22,087 nucleotides of DNA from Pleurocapsa sp. MO_226.B13 (GCA_030064795.1 JASJEI010000354.1:1-22087), one strand, 5' to 3'. Numbered from the stretch's first letter, positions 7,334 to 14,792 are shown. Notes: generated by a model not told the origin, from the letters alone. Translations and numbers: made by a program.

Positions 7334-8143
7334 ATGGATTTAAATACAGAAATTAAAGGGCAGGGATATCCTATTCTTTGTTTGCATGGTCATCCTGGTA
7401 ATGGTGCTAGTATGTCTGTATTTACAAATGCTCTTTCACAGCAGTATCTAACCATCGCCCCCGATCTTCGTGGTTATGGCAAGAGTCGCTATCGAGACAA
7501 TTTCGGGATCGAGGCACATTTGGAAGATCTTATCGCTTTATTAGATAAACGGGGTATAGACCGCTGCCTATTACTGGGCTGGTCGCTAGGGGGGATCATC
7601 GCCATGGAATTAGCCTTATCATTTCCCGCAAGATTTAGCGGAACGATTTTAGTCGCCACCGCAGCCCAACCCAAAAGTAGCTCTATTAGCAACACTTGGA
7701 AAGACCAATTATTTACAGGTATTGCTGGAATAATTAATTATGTTATACCTGGTTGGCAATGGAATATCGATACCTTTGGCAAGCGATCGCTGTTTCGTTT
7801 TTTAATTGAAAATCACACTCGGGAAACTTATTATTATCTAGCAAAAGAAGGAACTCCCGCCTATTTTCAAACTTCAAAAGCAGCTAGCAAGGCTTTATCT
7901 AATGCGGTCTCTAAAGGTTACAATCGCCTCGAAGACTTGCATAAAATAGATATACCCTGCCTGATGCTATCGGGAGAATACGATCGCAATATTACCGCCT
8001 ACGCTAGTCAAAATACTGCCGAACACTTACCAAACTGCAAATATATTAACTATCCTGGCGTTGCCCATCTATTTCCCTGGGAAATACCAGATTTGGTCTT
8101 AAAGGATATACAACAATGGTTAGATAAACATGATTTTTGTTAG
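7334..8143 (+). CDS. Alpha/beta-fold hydrolase
   Basis: A 269-residue cytoplasmic protein with the full alpha/beta-hydrolase outline. The oxyanion region is LHGHPGN (18-24), the nucleophile elbow is GWSLGG with S84, the acid is D217 in SGEYDRN and the histidine is H245 in GVAHLF. A cap insertion of about 60 residues (about 120-185) separates the two halves. Family members cleave esters, epoxides, haloalkanes or C-C bonds, and the substrate cannot be read from sequence. The BchE-like gene starts 80 bases downstream on the same strand, so co-transcription is possible but not compelling. Confidence 0.85.
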   Translation: MDLNTEIKGQGYPILCLHGHPGNGASMSVFTNALSQQYLTIAPDLRGYGKSRYRDNFGIEAHLEDLIALLDKRGIDRCLLLGWSLGGIIAMELALSFPARFSGTILVATAAQPKSSSISNTWKDQLFTGIAGIINYVIPGWQWNIDTFGKRSLFRFLIENHTRETYYYLAKEGTPAYFQTSKAASKALSNAVSKGYNRLEDLHKIDIPCLMLSGEYDRNITAYASQNTAEHLPNCKYINYPGVAHLFPWEIPDLVLKDIQQWLDKHDFC

Positions 8144-8223
8144 TTTGTCGAATGAACCAGAAATTTTGGGTTTTTCAGATGCGATCGCTCCGACTATAAT
8201 TTGCTTTTGTAGTCAAAATTATC

Positions 8224-9726
8224 ATGGGAATTCTCATCGTCAACCCGCCCCATATATCCATAGGTAGCCGTATTCCTGGCGAACATTTACCACCTCTAGG
8301 ACTGCTGTGCGTTGGTGGTTCGCTTCTAGATGCAGGACACGACGTTACTCTACTCGATGCCGAAATCGGATTTTTGCACCACGACGAAATTACTCGGCGA
8401 GTTATCGAGCATTCTCCCGAAGTGCTGATAATTGGTCATTCTGGTTCAACTTCAGCCCATCCTATAGTAGTCGAGTTGACCCGTCGTTTTCGTCAACAGA
8501 TACCTCAATTAAAAATTGTCTACGGTGGCGTATTTCCTACCTATCATTTTCACGATATCTTGAGTTGCGAACCTCAGATTGATGTAATTGTTCGTGGTGA
8601 GGGGGAGGCGACAGTCCCCAAGCTAATTGCTGCTATGGAAAACGATGGCGATCTAGCTGATGTAGAGGGTATTGCTTTTCGCCGTGACGGTCGAGTCATT
8701 GAAACTACCCCCGCACAAATAATTGATAATCTGGATGACTATCGCGTGGGTTGGGAACTAGTAGACCTCAAACGCTACAGCTACTATGGTGGCAAACAGG
8801 CAGTAGTAATGCAGTTTTCTCGCGGTTGTCCTCATTTGTGTAATTATTGCGGTCAGCGTGGCTTTTGGGCCCGTTGGCGACATCGAGATCCACAAAAGTT
8901 TGCCCAAGAAATTGCTTGGCTACATCGTACTCAGGGAGTGGAATTAATCAATTTAGCTGACGAAAATCCAACGGTAAATAAGGCGATCTGGCGCGAACTG
9001 TGTGAAGCAATTATCGCGGAAAACATTGACATAACTATTATTGGTTCGACTCGTGCTGATGATCTTGTGCGAGATGCGGATATTTTGCATCTCTATCGGC
9101 AAGCTGGTGTAGCCAGATTTCTAATGGGCATGGAAAACACTGATGAGGCTACCCTCAAAAAAATCAAAAAAGGCAGTGCCACCCAAAAAGATCGAGAGGC
9201 TATTCGTCTTCTCAGGCAACACGGTATCTTGTCCTTAGTAACTTGGGTTACGGATTTTGAAGAGATTCGCGATCGCGATTTTATTCGTTCTTTGAAACAA
9301 TTGCTTTGGTACGATCCAGACCAAATTATGACGCTTTATGTAACTCCCCATCGCTGGACTAGTTACTACCGCCTTGCCAATAGTCGCCAAGTAATTCAAT
9401 TAGACCAGAGGCTTTGGGACTATAAACATCAGGTCTTAAAGACTGTTAATCTGCCCCCGTGGAGAATATTTCTTTGGGTCAAATTGATTGAATTAATTTT
9501 ACAAGTCAGACCAAAAGCAATCTGGCGTTCTTATTTTCAAAGCGATCGCACTGCCAGACACGGGATGAATTGGTTTACTCGTATGGGTAGAAGAGTCCTC
9601 GTACATGAATGGTGGCACTTTTTGTTTCGCGATCGCCGTGTTATCGATGGCCCTACCCTGGAACAATTTTGGGGCGCACCCCAAGACGAGCAAGAAATAC
9701 CTTCGCGCCTTAAGTCTACAGAATAA
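8224..9726 (+). CDS. bchE: BchE-like B12-binding radical SAM protein (Mg-protoporphyrin monomethyl ester cyclase family)
   Basis: A 500-residue protein. Residues 1-140 form a cobalamin-binding-type Rossmann domain (ILIVNPPH, IIGHSGSTSAHP, YGGVFPTYH, DVIVRGEGE). Residues 190-400 form the radical SAM barrel with the 4Fe-4S motif C202-x3-C206-x2-C209 (SRGCPHLCNYCGQ). The C-terminal 100 residues (RARHGMNWF-like segment, TRMGRRVLVHEWWHF) match proteins annotated as the oxygen-independent Mg-protoporphyrin IX monomethyl ester cyclase. That enzyme forms ring E of chlorophyll. The subfamily is broad and several cyanobacterial members have no proven cyclase activity, so the substrate is uncertain. The gene converges on rlmB with 9 bases between the ends. 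Confidence 0.65.
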   Translation: MGILIVNPPHISIGSRIPGEHLPPLGLLCVGGSLLDAGHDVTLLDAEIGFLHHDEITRRVIEHSPEVLIIGHSGSTSAHPIVVELTRRFRQQIPQLKIVYGGVFPTYHFHDILSCEPQIDVIVRGEGEATVPKLIAAMENDGDLADVEGIAFRRDGRVIETTPAQIIDNLDDYRVGWELVDLKRYSYYGGKQAVVMQFSRGCPHLCNYCGQRGFWARWRHRDPQKFAQEIAWLHRTQGVELINLADENPTVNKAIWRELCEAIIAENIDITIIGSTRADDLVRDADILHLYRQAGVARFLMGMENTDEATLKKIKKGSATQKDREAIRLLRQHGILSLVTWVTDFEEIRDRDFIRSLKQLLWYDPDQIMTLYVTPHRWTSYYRLANSRQVIQLDQRLWDYKHQVLKTVNLPPWRIFLWVKLIELILQVRPKAIWRSYFQSDRTARHGMNWFTRMGRRVLVHEWWHFLFRDRRVIDGPTLEQFWGAPQDEQEIPSRLKSTE

Positions 9727-9735
9727 CTATTACGA

Positions 9736-10578
9736 TTATTGTCTTTGCCGAAACACTTCGTAAAGAGCGATCGCTGCTGCCACGGAAGCATTAAGACTGG
9801 GGGTTTTGCCTCTCAAGGGAATTGCTACGAGTTGGTCGCAGTTTTTTTCGGTCAACTGACTTAAACCGCTACCTTCTGAACCGACGACTAAACCGACCGA
9901 GCCACTAAAATTGGTTTGGTGTAACAAATTATCCGTATCGGTGGTAGTGCCATAAATCCAAAAACCAGCTTCTTTGAGTTTAATAATTGCTTGGTTGAGG
10001 TTGACGACTCTAGCGATCGCCATATTCTCTAATGCTCCTGCTGCTACCTTCATTACCGTTGAAGTCACTCCTGCTGCGCGACGTTGAGGAATAATTAATC
10101 CTTGTACTCCCAAAGCTTCTGCGGTACGAATAATTGCCCCCAAGTTATGGGGATCTTCAATCCCATCGGCAATGACAATTACAGGTTCGGGTGTTTGTTT
10201 GGCTTGCTCGATTAACTCGGTCAAATCCCAATAAACATAGGGGGCAACTTGGGCAGCAATACCCTGATGATTGCCCCCTTGAGTCAATTGAGACAGACGA
10301 CGAGAATCAACTTCATCAATAATTGCCCCGTTAGCTTTGGCTTCTTTAATTAAGGGATAAAATTGTCCGTGACCTAAAAGACTATCTGTCACCCAGAGGC
10401 GATTAATTTGGCGATCGCTTTTTAGGGCAGCTAATACTGCATGACGACCATAAGTTAGATCTATCTCTTCTCTAAGTTCGGATGAATTACTAATACTATC
10501 CTCAGAAGCAGGTTTACTCTTAGATTTATTAAGCTTTATCTTTTTCTGCTGCTGATTATAAGAAGACTTAGATTTCAT
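9736..10578 (-). CDS. rlmB: 23S rRNA (guanosine-2'-O-)-methyltransferase RlmB (SPOUT/TrmH family)
   Basis: A 280-residue protein. Residues 1-38 form a basic, low-complexity extension; about 40-115 are the SpoU substrate-binding domain ([13 protein letters not shown] to [10 protein letters not shown]); 130-280 are the knotted SPOUT methyltransferase domain. Its motifs are all present: motif 1 N145LGAIIRTAE, motif 2 GSEGSGLS (233-240) and motif 3 [19 protein letters not shown]. The enzyme 2'-O-methylates G2251 (E. coli numbering) in the ribosomal P loop, using S-adenosylmethionine. It follows mrnC by 66 bases in the same direction, the same mrnC-rlmB order found in many Gram-positive genomes. 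Confidence 0.92.
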   Translation of the reverse strand: MKSKSSYNQQQKKIKLNKSKSKPASEDSISNSSELREEIDLTYGRHAVLAALKSDRQINRLWVTDSLLGHGQFYPLIKEAKANGAIIDEVDSRRLSQLTQGGNHQGIAAQVAPYVYWDLTELIEQAKQTPEPVIVIADGIEDPHNLGAIIRTAEALGVQGLIIPQRRAAGVTSTVMKVAAGALENMAIARVVNLNQAIIKLKEAGFWIYGTTTDTDNLLHQTNFSGSVGLVVGSEGSGLSQLTEKNCDQLVAIPLRGKTPSLNASVAAAIALYEVFRQRQ

Positions 10579-10644
10579 TATTTAATTTAAAGCCTGTTAC
10601 GCTGGAGAAAGCTTATTGTCTATCTTTCATTACCAATTGTCAAT

Positions 10645-11109
10645 TCAACTAAAATCCAATTTTGCTAACAATTCTTGCAAACGCTGAGGATTAGTTAAAT
10701 AAAGATAGCCTATTAAAACTTCAAGACTAGTTGCTCGTTGATAAATTTGGCGCGATAAACGACGAGGTTTGGTAGTAGAGGCATTGCGTCCGCGTCGTAA
10801 AATTTCTTTTTCAGAATCGTTTAAATAAGGCAAAAGAGTTGACAAGTGAGTCGCCTGAGTCTCGGCTCTTACTTGGGTAACAACTTGACTGTGATAAGCA
10901 GCCATACGCTTCGGAGGTGTTAGAAATTTGGTGCGAACATAAAGTTCAAATACAGCATCTCCAATATATGCTAGGGCGACTGGCGACAACCGTTCAATTT
11001 GAGTGAATTGACTAATTGTGGTCCCATCTGGCATTATTCCGAAATCTACCCAAGTTTGAGCCGTGTCTGTTGGCGCATTGTTATTTTTATCTTGCTCTGG
11101 TGAATTCAC
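10645..11109 (-). CDS. mrnC: Mini-ribonuclease III (MrnC)
   Basis: A 154-residue RNase III catalytic domain with no double-stranded-RNA-binding domain. The signature LSPVALAYIGDAVFELYVR carries D51 and E55. H73 in the KRMAAYHSQVV region and E130 in SLEVLIGYLYL complete the usual pattern. MrnC trims the 3' and 5' ends of 23S rRNA precursors. The start is GTG (11109), 14 bases after the stop of the STAS gene; the first 25 or so residues are a polar extension. With RlmB it forms a 23S rRNA maturation pair. Confidence 0.9.
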   Translation of the reverse strand: MNSPEQDKNNNAPTDTAQTWVDFGIMPDGTTISQFTQIERLSPVALAYIGDAVFELYVRTKFLTPPKRMAAYHSQVVTQVRAETQATHLSTLLPYLNDSEKEILRRGRNASTTKPRRLSRQIYQRATSLEVLIGYLYLTNPQRLQELLAKLDFS

Positions 11110-11123
11110 ATCCGAACGGGACG

Positions 11124-11534
11124 TTATTTTTTTAGATTTTCTAGTGCTGCTTCTACAGAAGGCTGAAGAGAAAGAAATTTCTCCAAACGAACTAGTTTTA
11201 CAGTTTGTGTCACTCGCGGATTGGTTACAACCTGCAAGCTACCACCGACATTTTGTGCCTTCTTAACTAATTGCACTAAAGCTCCCAAACCAGAACTATC
11301 GATAAAATCAATTTGTGCAAGAACCAAAACGAGGTTTTTTGGCCCCTCGTCAATACAGTTACCAATGACCTTACGAAACGCTGGTTCAGAAAAGGCATCT
11401 AGTAATCCAGTAAGACGAAATATTTGATGATTTTCCCTGACTTCGCGAGTGCCTCTTAAGCTTACAGTCAGGTTTAGCTGTTCAGGAATGGCCCTCCTCC
11501 TCAACTTTACCTTATGATGTATAACAGTAAACAT
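11124..11534 (-). CDS. STAS-domain anti-sigma-factor-antagonist-like protein
   Basis: A 136-residue protein with a STAS domain from about 30 to 133 (FRLTGLLDAFSEPAFRKVIG, QIDFIDSSGLGALVQLVKKA). The serine pair S80/S81 in IDSSGLG is the position phosphorylated in SpoIIAA/RsbV-type antagonists, so partner-switching with a serine kinase is possible. No kinase or sigma factor is encoded nearby. It is first in a tight leftward operon with mrnC (14-base gap) and rlmB. The first 15 residues (MFTVIHHKVKLRRRAI) vary in this group and the true start could lie within them. The link to rRNA processing genes is by position only. Confidence 0.85.
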   Translation of the reverse strand: MFTVIHHKVKLRRRAIPEQLNLTVSLRGTREVRENHQIFRLTGLLDAFSEPAFRKVIGNCIDEGPKNLVLVLAQIDFIDSSGLGALVQLVKKAQNVGGSLQVVTNPRVTQTVKLVRLEKFLSLQPSVEAALENLKK

Positions 11535-12025
11535 GGTGTCAAAACATGACTATCTACTGTTAACTTTGTCAATGGTCAAGTATAGCCCATTTTTACTGGT
11601 AATGTTTAGCTATAGAAATGAATTTCTTCTGGAAAATATTTTTTCCCAGAGAAATTTGAACTCAAAAATGAGCATTAATATATCTACAAAAAACCCTACT
11701 TTCCTTACAGAAGTAGGGTTGCAGAGCAAGAGGAATTAATTTAAAAAGACATTTATTAAAGATAGAATTAGTAAAGCTATTTTTAGCTCGATTAAATATT
11801 ACCGACTCAGCAGCCTCAATGCATTAGTAGAAATACTGAAATTTTTAGTCTGGCCAAATTATTTATTGGTTATTTATACATATAGCCTTAAATAAATTAT
11901 CAGACTCGAAAATCATGAATGCTCAATCCTCGATCGCAGAAAAGGCGGCATTGTAAAGTAGAGTAAGGTGAATCAAGCTTGATTTTGAAAATATTGTTGA
12001 TTTGTTTGCTAACCAAAGATAAGAA
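11535..12025. other. 490-base spacer between the STAS operon and the sugar-binding protein gene
   Basis: AT-rich and without a convincing gene in any frame; short open frames lack ribosome sites and family resemblance. It contains one strong hairpin with a T-run on the minus strand (11692-11720, listed separately). It must also hold the divergent promoters of the STAS operon and the binding-protein gene. Confidence 0.6.
11688..11720 (-). terminator. Orphan factor-independent terminator-like hairpin
   Basis: A perfect 10-bp stem: AACCCTACTT (11692-11701) and AAGTAGGGTT (11711-11720), with a 9-base loop. Read on the minus strand the stem is followed by T-residues running from the stem into 11691-11688 (six Ts in all, then GTAG). 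On the plus strand no T-run follows. No minus-strand gene lies upstream before 12025, so it may end an unseen small RNA or be a relic. Confidence 0.55.
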
Positions 12026-13309
12026 ATGTTTATCTCTCATCTGACAACAAAACTTAAAAAAAACCGTTGGTCGCTCGTTTTATTAACCGTTTTAACGGTG
12101 ATTGTTTCAGGGGTAATTGTGCCAGCTTGGACTCAGCAACCCGTGACCATCAAAACTTTGATTAGAGCAGATGAAGCACAACAGCTACAGCCTTTGGTAA
12201 CTAAATTTAATCAACAACATCCAGATATTCGATTCCAAATCATTGAAGCACCTAGCGATAGCAATCAAGTAGAAGATTTATATACCTCTTCTTTTCTCTT
12301 AGGCAATTCTCCTTACGATTTGGTCTACATGGATATTGTTTGGACTTCTAAATTTGCTGCTGCGGGTTGGCTTAGAGATTTGAGCGATCGCCTGTCGGAT
12401 GCCGAAGCTCAAAAGTATTTAGAGGGGGATATTGCGGGGGGAATGTATGAAAATAAACTCTATCGTATTCCTTTTCGTTCGGATGCGGGAATGCTCTATT
12501 ATCGTCAGGATTTGTTAGAGCAAGCTGGATACGAAGCTCCAGAAACTTTTGGCGAACTGCTTGAAATTTCTCAGGATTTGCAACAGCAGGAGCTAATCGA
12601 TTGGGGTTATGTCTGGCAAGGGAAGCAGTATGAAGGGTTGGCTGCGATGTTTGTCGAGATCTTGCAGGGTCACGGAGCTTTTTGGGTCGATCCCGATACC
12701 CTGGAAGTTGGGTTAGACGAACCAGAAGCGATAGAAGCAGTGGAATTTTTGCGTAAGGCGGTTGCTCAGAGAATTTCCCCTCCAGGAGTTACTACCTATG
12801 CAGAGGAAGAGACTCGGTTACTATTTCAAAATGGTAGGGCAGCTTTTATGAGAAACTGGCCCTATGTCTATAGCTTGGCGTTGAATTCTCCCATTGCAGG
12901 AAAATACAGTATTAAACCTATGGTTCACGCAGTGGGACATGATAGCGGTGCAACTCTGGGAGGATGGGGATTGGGTATTGCCACCAGTAGCAAAAATCCC
13001 GATGCAGCTTGGGAGGTAGTAGAGTTTCTCACGAGTGAAGATTCTCAACGGGAGTTTGTTCTCGAAACAGGTTTTGTACCCAGTCGTACGACCTTGTTTA
13101 ATGACCCCGCGATCGTGGCTAAATATAACTATTACCCCAAATTATTAGAGGTAGTTAGAAGTTCGGCATTGCGTCCGCCAATTTCACAGTATGCTCAAAC
13201 TTCGGACATTCTTCAGCGTTATCTAAGTGCAGCAATAACTGACAAAATGACTCCAGAAAAAGCGATGCAGGCTGCTGCAAGGGAAACTCGTAATTTATTG
13301 GCTCGTTAA
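12026..13309 (+). CDS. ABC transporter sugar-binding protein (extracellular solute-binding family 1)
   Basis: A 427-residue protein. An N-terminal basic stretch and hydrophobic helix (about 14-33) end in VPAWTQQP, a Sec signal. There is no lipobox cysteine, so it is likely a free periplasmic or uncleaved anchored protein. The mature part is a type-1 solute-binding fold (TLIRADEAQQLQPLVTKFNQ, SPYDLVYMDIVWTSKFAAAG, YRIPFRSDAGMLYYRQDLLE, GRAAFMRNWPYVY, GGWGLGIATSSKNPDAAWEV) most like maltose/trehalose/glucosylglycerol-type binding proteins. ABC permease and ATPase genes are absent on both sides, so it must work with components encoded elsewhere. The ligand is not readable from sequence. Confidence 0.85.
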   Translation: MFISHLTTKLKKNRWSLVLLTVLTVIVSGVIVPAWTQQPVTIKTLIRADEAQQLQPLVTKFNQQHPDIRFQIIEAPSDSNQVEDLYTSSFLLGNSPYDLVYMDIVWTSKFAAAGWLRDLSDRLSDAEAQKYLEGDIAGGMYENKLYRIPFRSDAGMLYYRQDLLEQAGYEAPETFGELLEISQDLQQQELIDWGYVWQGKQYEGLAAMFVEILQGHGAFWVDPDTLEVGLDEPEAIEAVEFLRKAVAQRISPPGVTTYAEEETRLLFQNGRAAFMRNWPYVYSLALNSPIAGKYSIKPMVHAVGHDSGATLGGWGLGIATSSKNPDAAWEVVEFLTSEDSQREFVLETGFVPSRTTLFNDPAIVAKYNYYPKLLEVVRSSALRPPISQYAQTSDILQRYLSAAITDKMTPEKAMQAAARETRNLLAR

Positions 13310-13319
13310 ATTGAGAAAA

Positions 13320-13515
13320 TCAAGGTAGGCTATAAAATCCCAGGTGATTGGCAACTGGTCTTTCTCGCATCGGTATCTTAGTGTGTATTGGAGCGTTTAA
13401 AACTTGGACTTTATGGTTCTGCTTTGCTACTAGAGTGGTAGAACCGCCACCATCTAAATTTAAAGCGCGATTGCATCCTATTAAATTATAGAATTTTATT
13501 ATGGTGGTGTCACTG
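13320..13515 (-). pseudogene. C-terminal remnant of a phosphodiester glycosidase (NAGPA/DUF2233 family)
   Basis: Minus-strand translation gives an open stretch ending at TGA (13322-13320). It contains IGCNRALNLDGGGSTTLV, then VLNAPIHTKIPMRERPVANH and a final LGFYSLP. The LNLDGGGSTTLV and RERPVANHLG blocks are the hallmark C-terminal motifs of NAGPA-type proteins, often annotated as exopolysaccharide biosynthesis proteins. Only about 65 residues remain of a domain that is normally several hundred residues long, with no start codon, so it is a relic. It lies tail-to-tail with the sugar-binding protein gene, 10 bases from its stop. Confidence 0.75.
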
Positions 13516-13613
13516 CCGAGAGAAATTCACAAATAGCTATTACAAATAGCTATTATCAGTGCGATCGCATTAACACCCAAGTCTAGCTCAACACTGTAGA
13601 AGATTGAAAGATA

Positions 13614-13742
13614 GCTAATACAAGAGTCATAGATCGTACCTTCCAGGTTCGCGGGAATGCTCTTCAAGTCATCAATCGCAAAGGTAAACCAGAATCACTA
13701 CTTGCTTGGCGAGATCCAGTGCTAGTCAAGAGCGTAGTATAA
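13614..13742 (+). pseudogene. Unassigned C-terminal ORF fragment
   Basis: A 42-codon open stretch ending in TAA, preceded in frame by a stop and without a start codon. It reads ANTRVIDRTFQVRGNALQVI, then NRKGKPESLLAWRDPVLVKS VV. Its composition is protein-like, so it may be the tail of a lost gene. I do not recognise the family. It ends 32 bases before the antitoxin relic. Confidence 0.3.
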
Positions 13743-13774
13743 TTAAAAGTATAATTATTGGTAAAACTCATAAA

Positions 13775-14023
13775 ATGGCTAAAGTCAAAACAGCGGTATC
13801 CCTTTCTGAAGAAGTCTTATCAAACGCTGATAAGCTAGCTGAATTACTATTAACTTCGCGCAGTCAAATATTTGAAATGGCTTGATCAGAGTTTATTGCA
13901 CGCCATCAAAATCAACAAATATTAGAGCAATTAAACGCCGTATATAGTGAAGACTCAACTGAAGAAATCGAACTAATTCAACAGATGAAGTCTATCCATC
14001 AGTCTGTAGTTGAAGAATGGTAA
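13775..14023 (+). pseudogene. Ribbon-helix-helix-type antitoxin gene with internal stop
   Basis: Frame from the ATG at 13775: MAKVKTAVSLSEEVLSNADK and so on to SRSQIFEMA. An in-frame TGA follows at 13883-13885, then the frame resumes at once with SEFIARHQNQQILEQLNAVY and ends at TAA 14021-14023. The stop codon overlaps the toxin start (ATGGTAA), the usual coupling of MazE/MazF-type pairs. Without the TGA it would be an 82-residue antitoxin with an N-terminal DNA-binding part and a C-terminal toxin-neutralising part. A CGA-to-TGA or TTA/TTG-to-TGA change explains the stop. Two TATAAT-like boxes lie just upstream (about 13739-13757). The 36-residue product should be inactive unless the stop is read through. 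Confidence 0.8.
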
Positions 14024-14247
14024 TCCAGCAAGGCGATATTTATTGGATAAACCTGGGCGAACCTGTAGGTTTACAGACAGCTTACCGTCATCCTCATGTG
14101 GTAATTCAAAATAATGTTTTTAATCAATCGCGAATTGCTACTGTGATTGTCTGTGCTTTAACTTCTAACTTAAAAAGAGCCAATGCACCAGGCAATATTT
14201 TATTAGAAAAAAACGAAGCTAATACCAGTTTTCAAAAGTCATTGGAG

Positions 14248-14346
14248 GGGAGCATCCCATTTCGGCAACTATATTTTTTTGATCGACGATAAATTAAAGG
14301 TTACATCCTCTAATACATCATGTTTCTTCCAAAATGGGATGCTCCC
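14248..14346. mobile_element. 99-bp MITE nested inside the outer element
   Basis: Terminal inverted repeats GGGAGCATCCCATTTCGG (14248-14265) and, reading inward from 14346, GGGAGCATCCCATTTTGG match at 17 of 18 positions. It is flanked by an exact 8-bp direct repeat CATTGGAG (14240-14247 and 14347-14354), the expected target duplication. There is no coding capacity, so movement would need a transposase encoded elsewhere. I cannot assign the parent family with confidence. Confidence 0.85.
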
Positions 14347-14365
14347 CATTGGAGACTTAGTTTTA

Positions 14366-14393
14366 ATTCAAAATTCAAAATTCAAAATTCAAA
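14366..14393. repeat. Four tandem copies of ATTCAAA
   Basis: A 7-bp unit repeated exactly four times within the outer insertion element. Similar AT-rich heptamer runs are common in repeat-rich cyanobacterial spacers; no function is apparent. Confidence 0.85.
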
Positions 14394-14778
14394 AACTAAA
14401 CATAGTAGGGATTTGAAGAATTTTAATTAATAAAAAATAATTTGCTATCTTTCTAGCTAGTTTCGAGAAATGGTATAATTTACCCAAACAAAGTGTTGTC
14501 AATGTCTCGCAGATTTTTACCGTTAGTAAAGAACAGCTACAGCAGAAAATTGGTACTTTAAGTAAAGCTAGAATTGAAGAGATTTTAGTGGGGATTCAAT
14601 TGGTAATTGAACCAAGAGATATATAGAGCGATCGCAAATCATGATAATTTCATTCACTCTCATCGAATTTATAGCTTTATTAGCCACAAAACATAAGTTT
14701 ATAATCAGTTTTCAGTCTTTAATGGCTTACAAATAATTTTCGCTCGAAAGCCAAGTCTAGTAGTATTTATTGTTAGAT

Positions 14779-14792
14779 TTAGTTTAAACTAA
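14779..14792. promoter_or_regulatory. 14-bp perfect palindrome upstream of the MEKHLA gene
   Basis: TTAGTTTAAACTAA is a perfect palindrome and is enclosed by an overlapping 7-bp inverted repeat TTGTTAG / CTAACAA (14770-14776, 14789-14795). It lies 23 bases before the ATG at 14816, a position suited to an operator or a leader hairpin. No binding protein can be named. Confidence 0.35.

Larger units (their letters stand above)
14223..14475. mobile_element. 253-bp MITE-like element inserted in mazF (outer element)
   Basis: Boundaries are set by the reading frame of the toxin gene. The ends are imperfect inverted repeats TACCAGTTTTCAAAAG and, from the other side, TACCATTTCTCGAAAC (12 of 16 positions match). 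The flanks carry TAA on both sides (14220-14222 and 14476-14478), a 3-bp duplication of the TNA type known for some IS5-superfamily groups. It has no coding capacity for a transposase. It contains four tandem copies of ATTCAAA (14366-14393) and a second element (14248-14346). Without the inner element and its duplication it would be 146 bp. Confidence 0.75.
14017..14626 (+). pseudogene. MazF/PemK-type endoribonuclease toxin, interrupted by a nested insertion
   Basis: The 5' part (14017-14222) encodes a typical MazF start: QQGDIYWINLGEPVG, RHPHVVIQNNVFN, VIVCALTSNLKRANAPGN and ILLEKNEAN. The 3' part resumes at 14476-14479 as LPKQSVVNVSQIFTVSKEQL and ends with EEILVGIQLVIEPRDI, stop 14624-14626. 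Removing 14223-14475 plus one copy of the TAA duplication joins GAAGCTAAT to TTACCC in frame and restores a 117-residue protein, the normal MazF length. As it stands translation runs into the insertion and stops at 14292, losing the C-terminal third. The intact toxin would cleave mRNA at specific sites. Both halves of the module are therefore broken. Confidence 0.9.

Noticed and set aside
11533..11739. 68-codon plus-strand frame after the STAS gene start
   Set aside because: It begins over the STAS start region and runs through the terminator hairpin; no ribosome site.
14366..14393. Possible CRISPR-like array from the repeated ATTCAAA units
   Set aside because: The units are 7 bp, directly adjacent and lack spacers; simple tandem repeat. 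No CRISPR array or cas gene is visible in the window.
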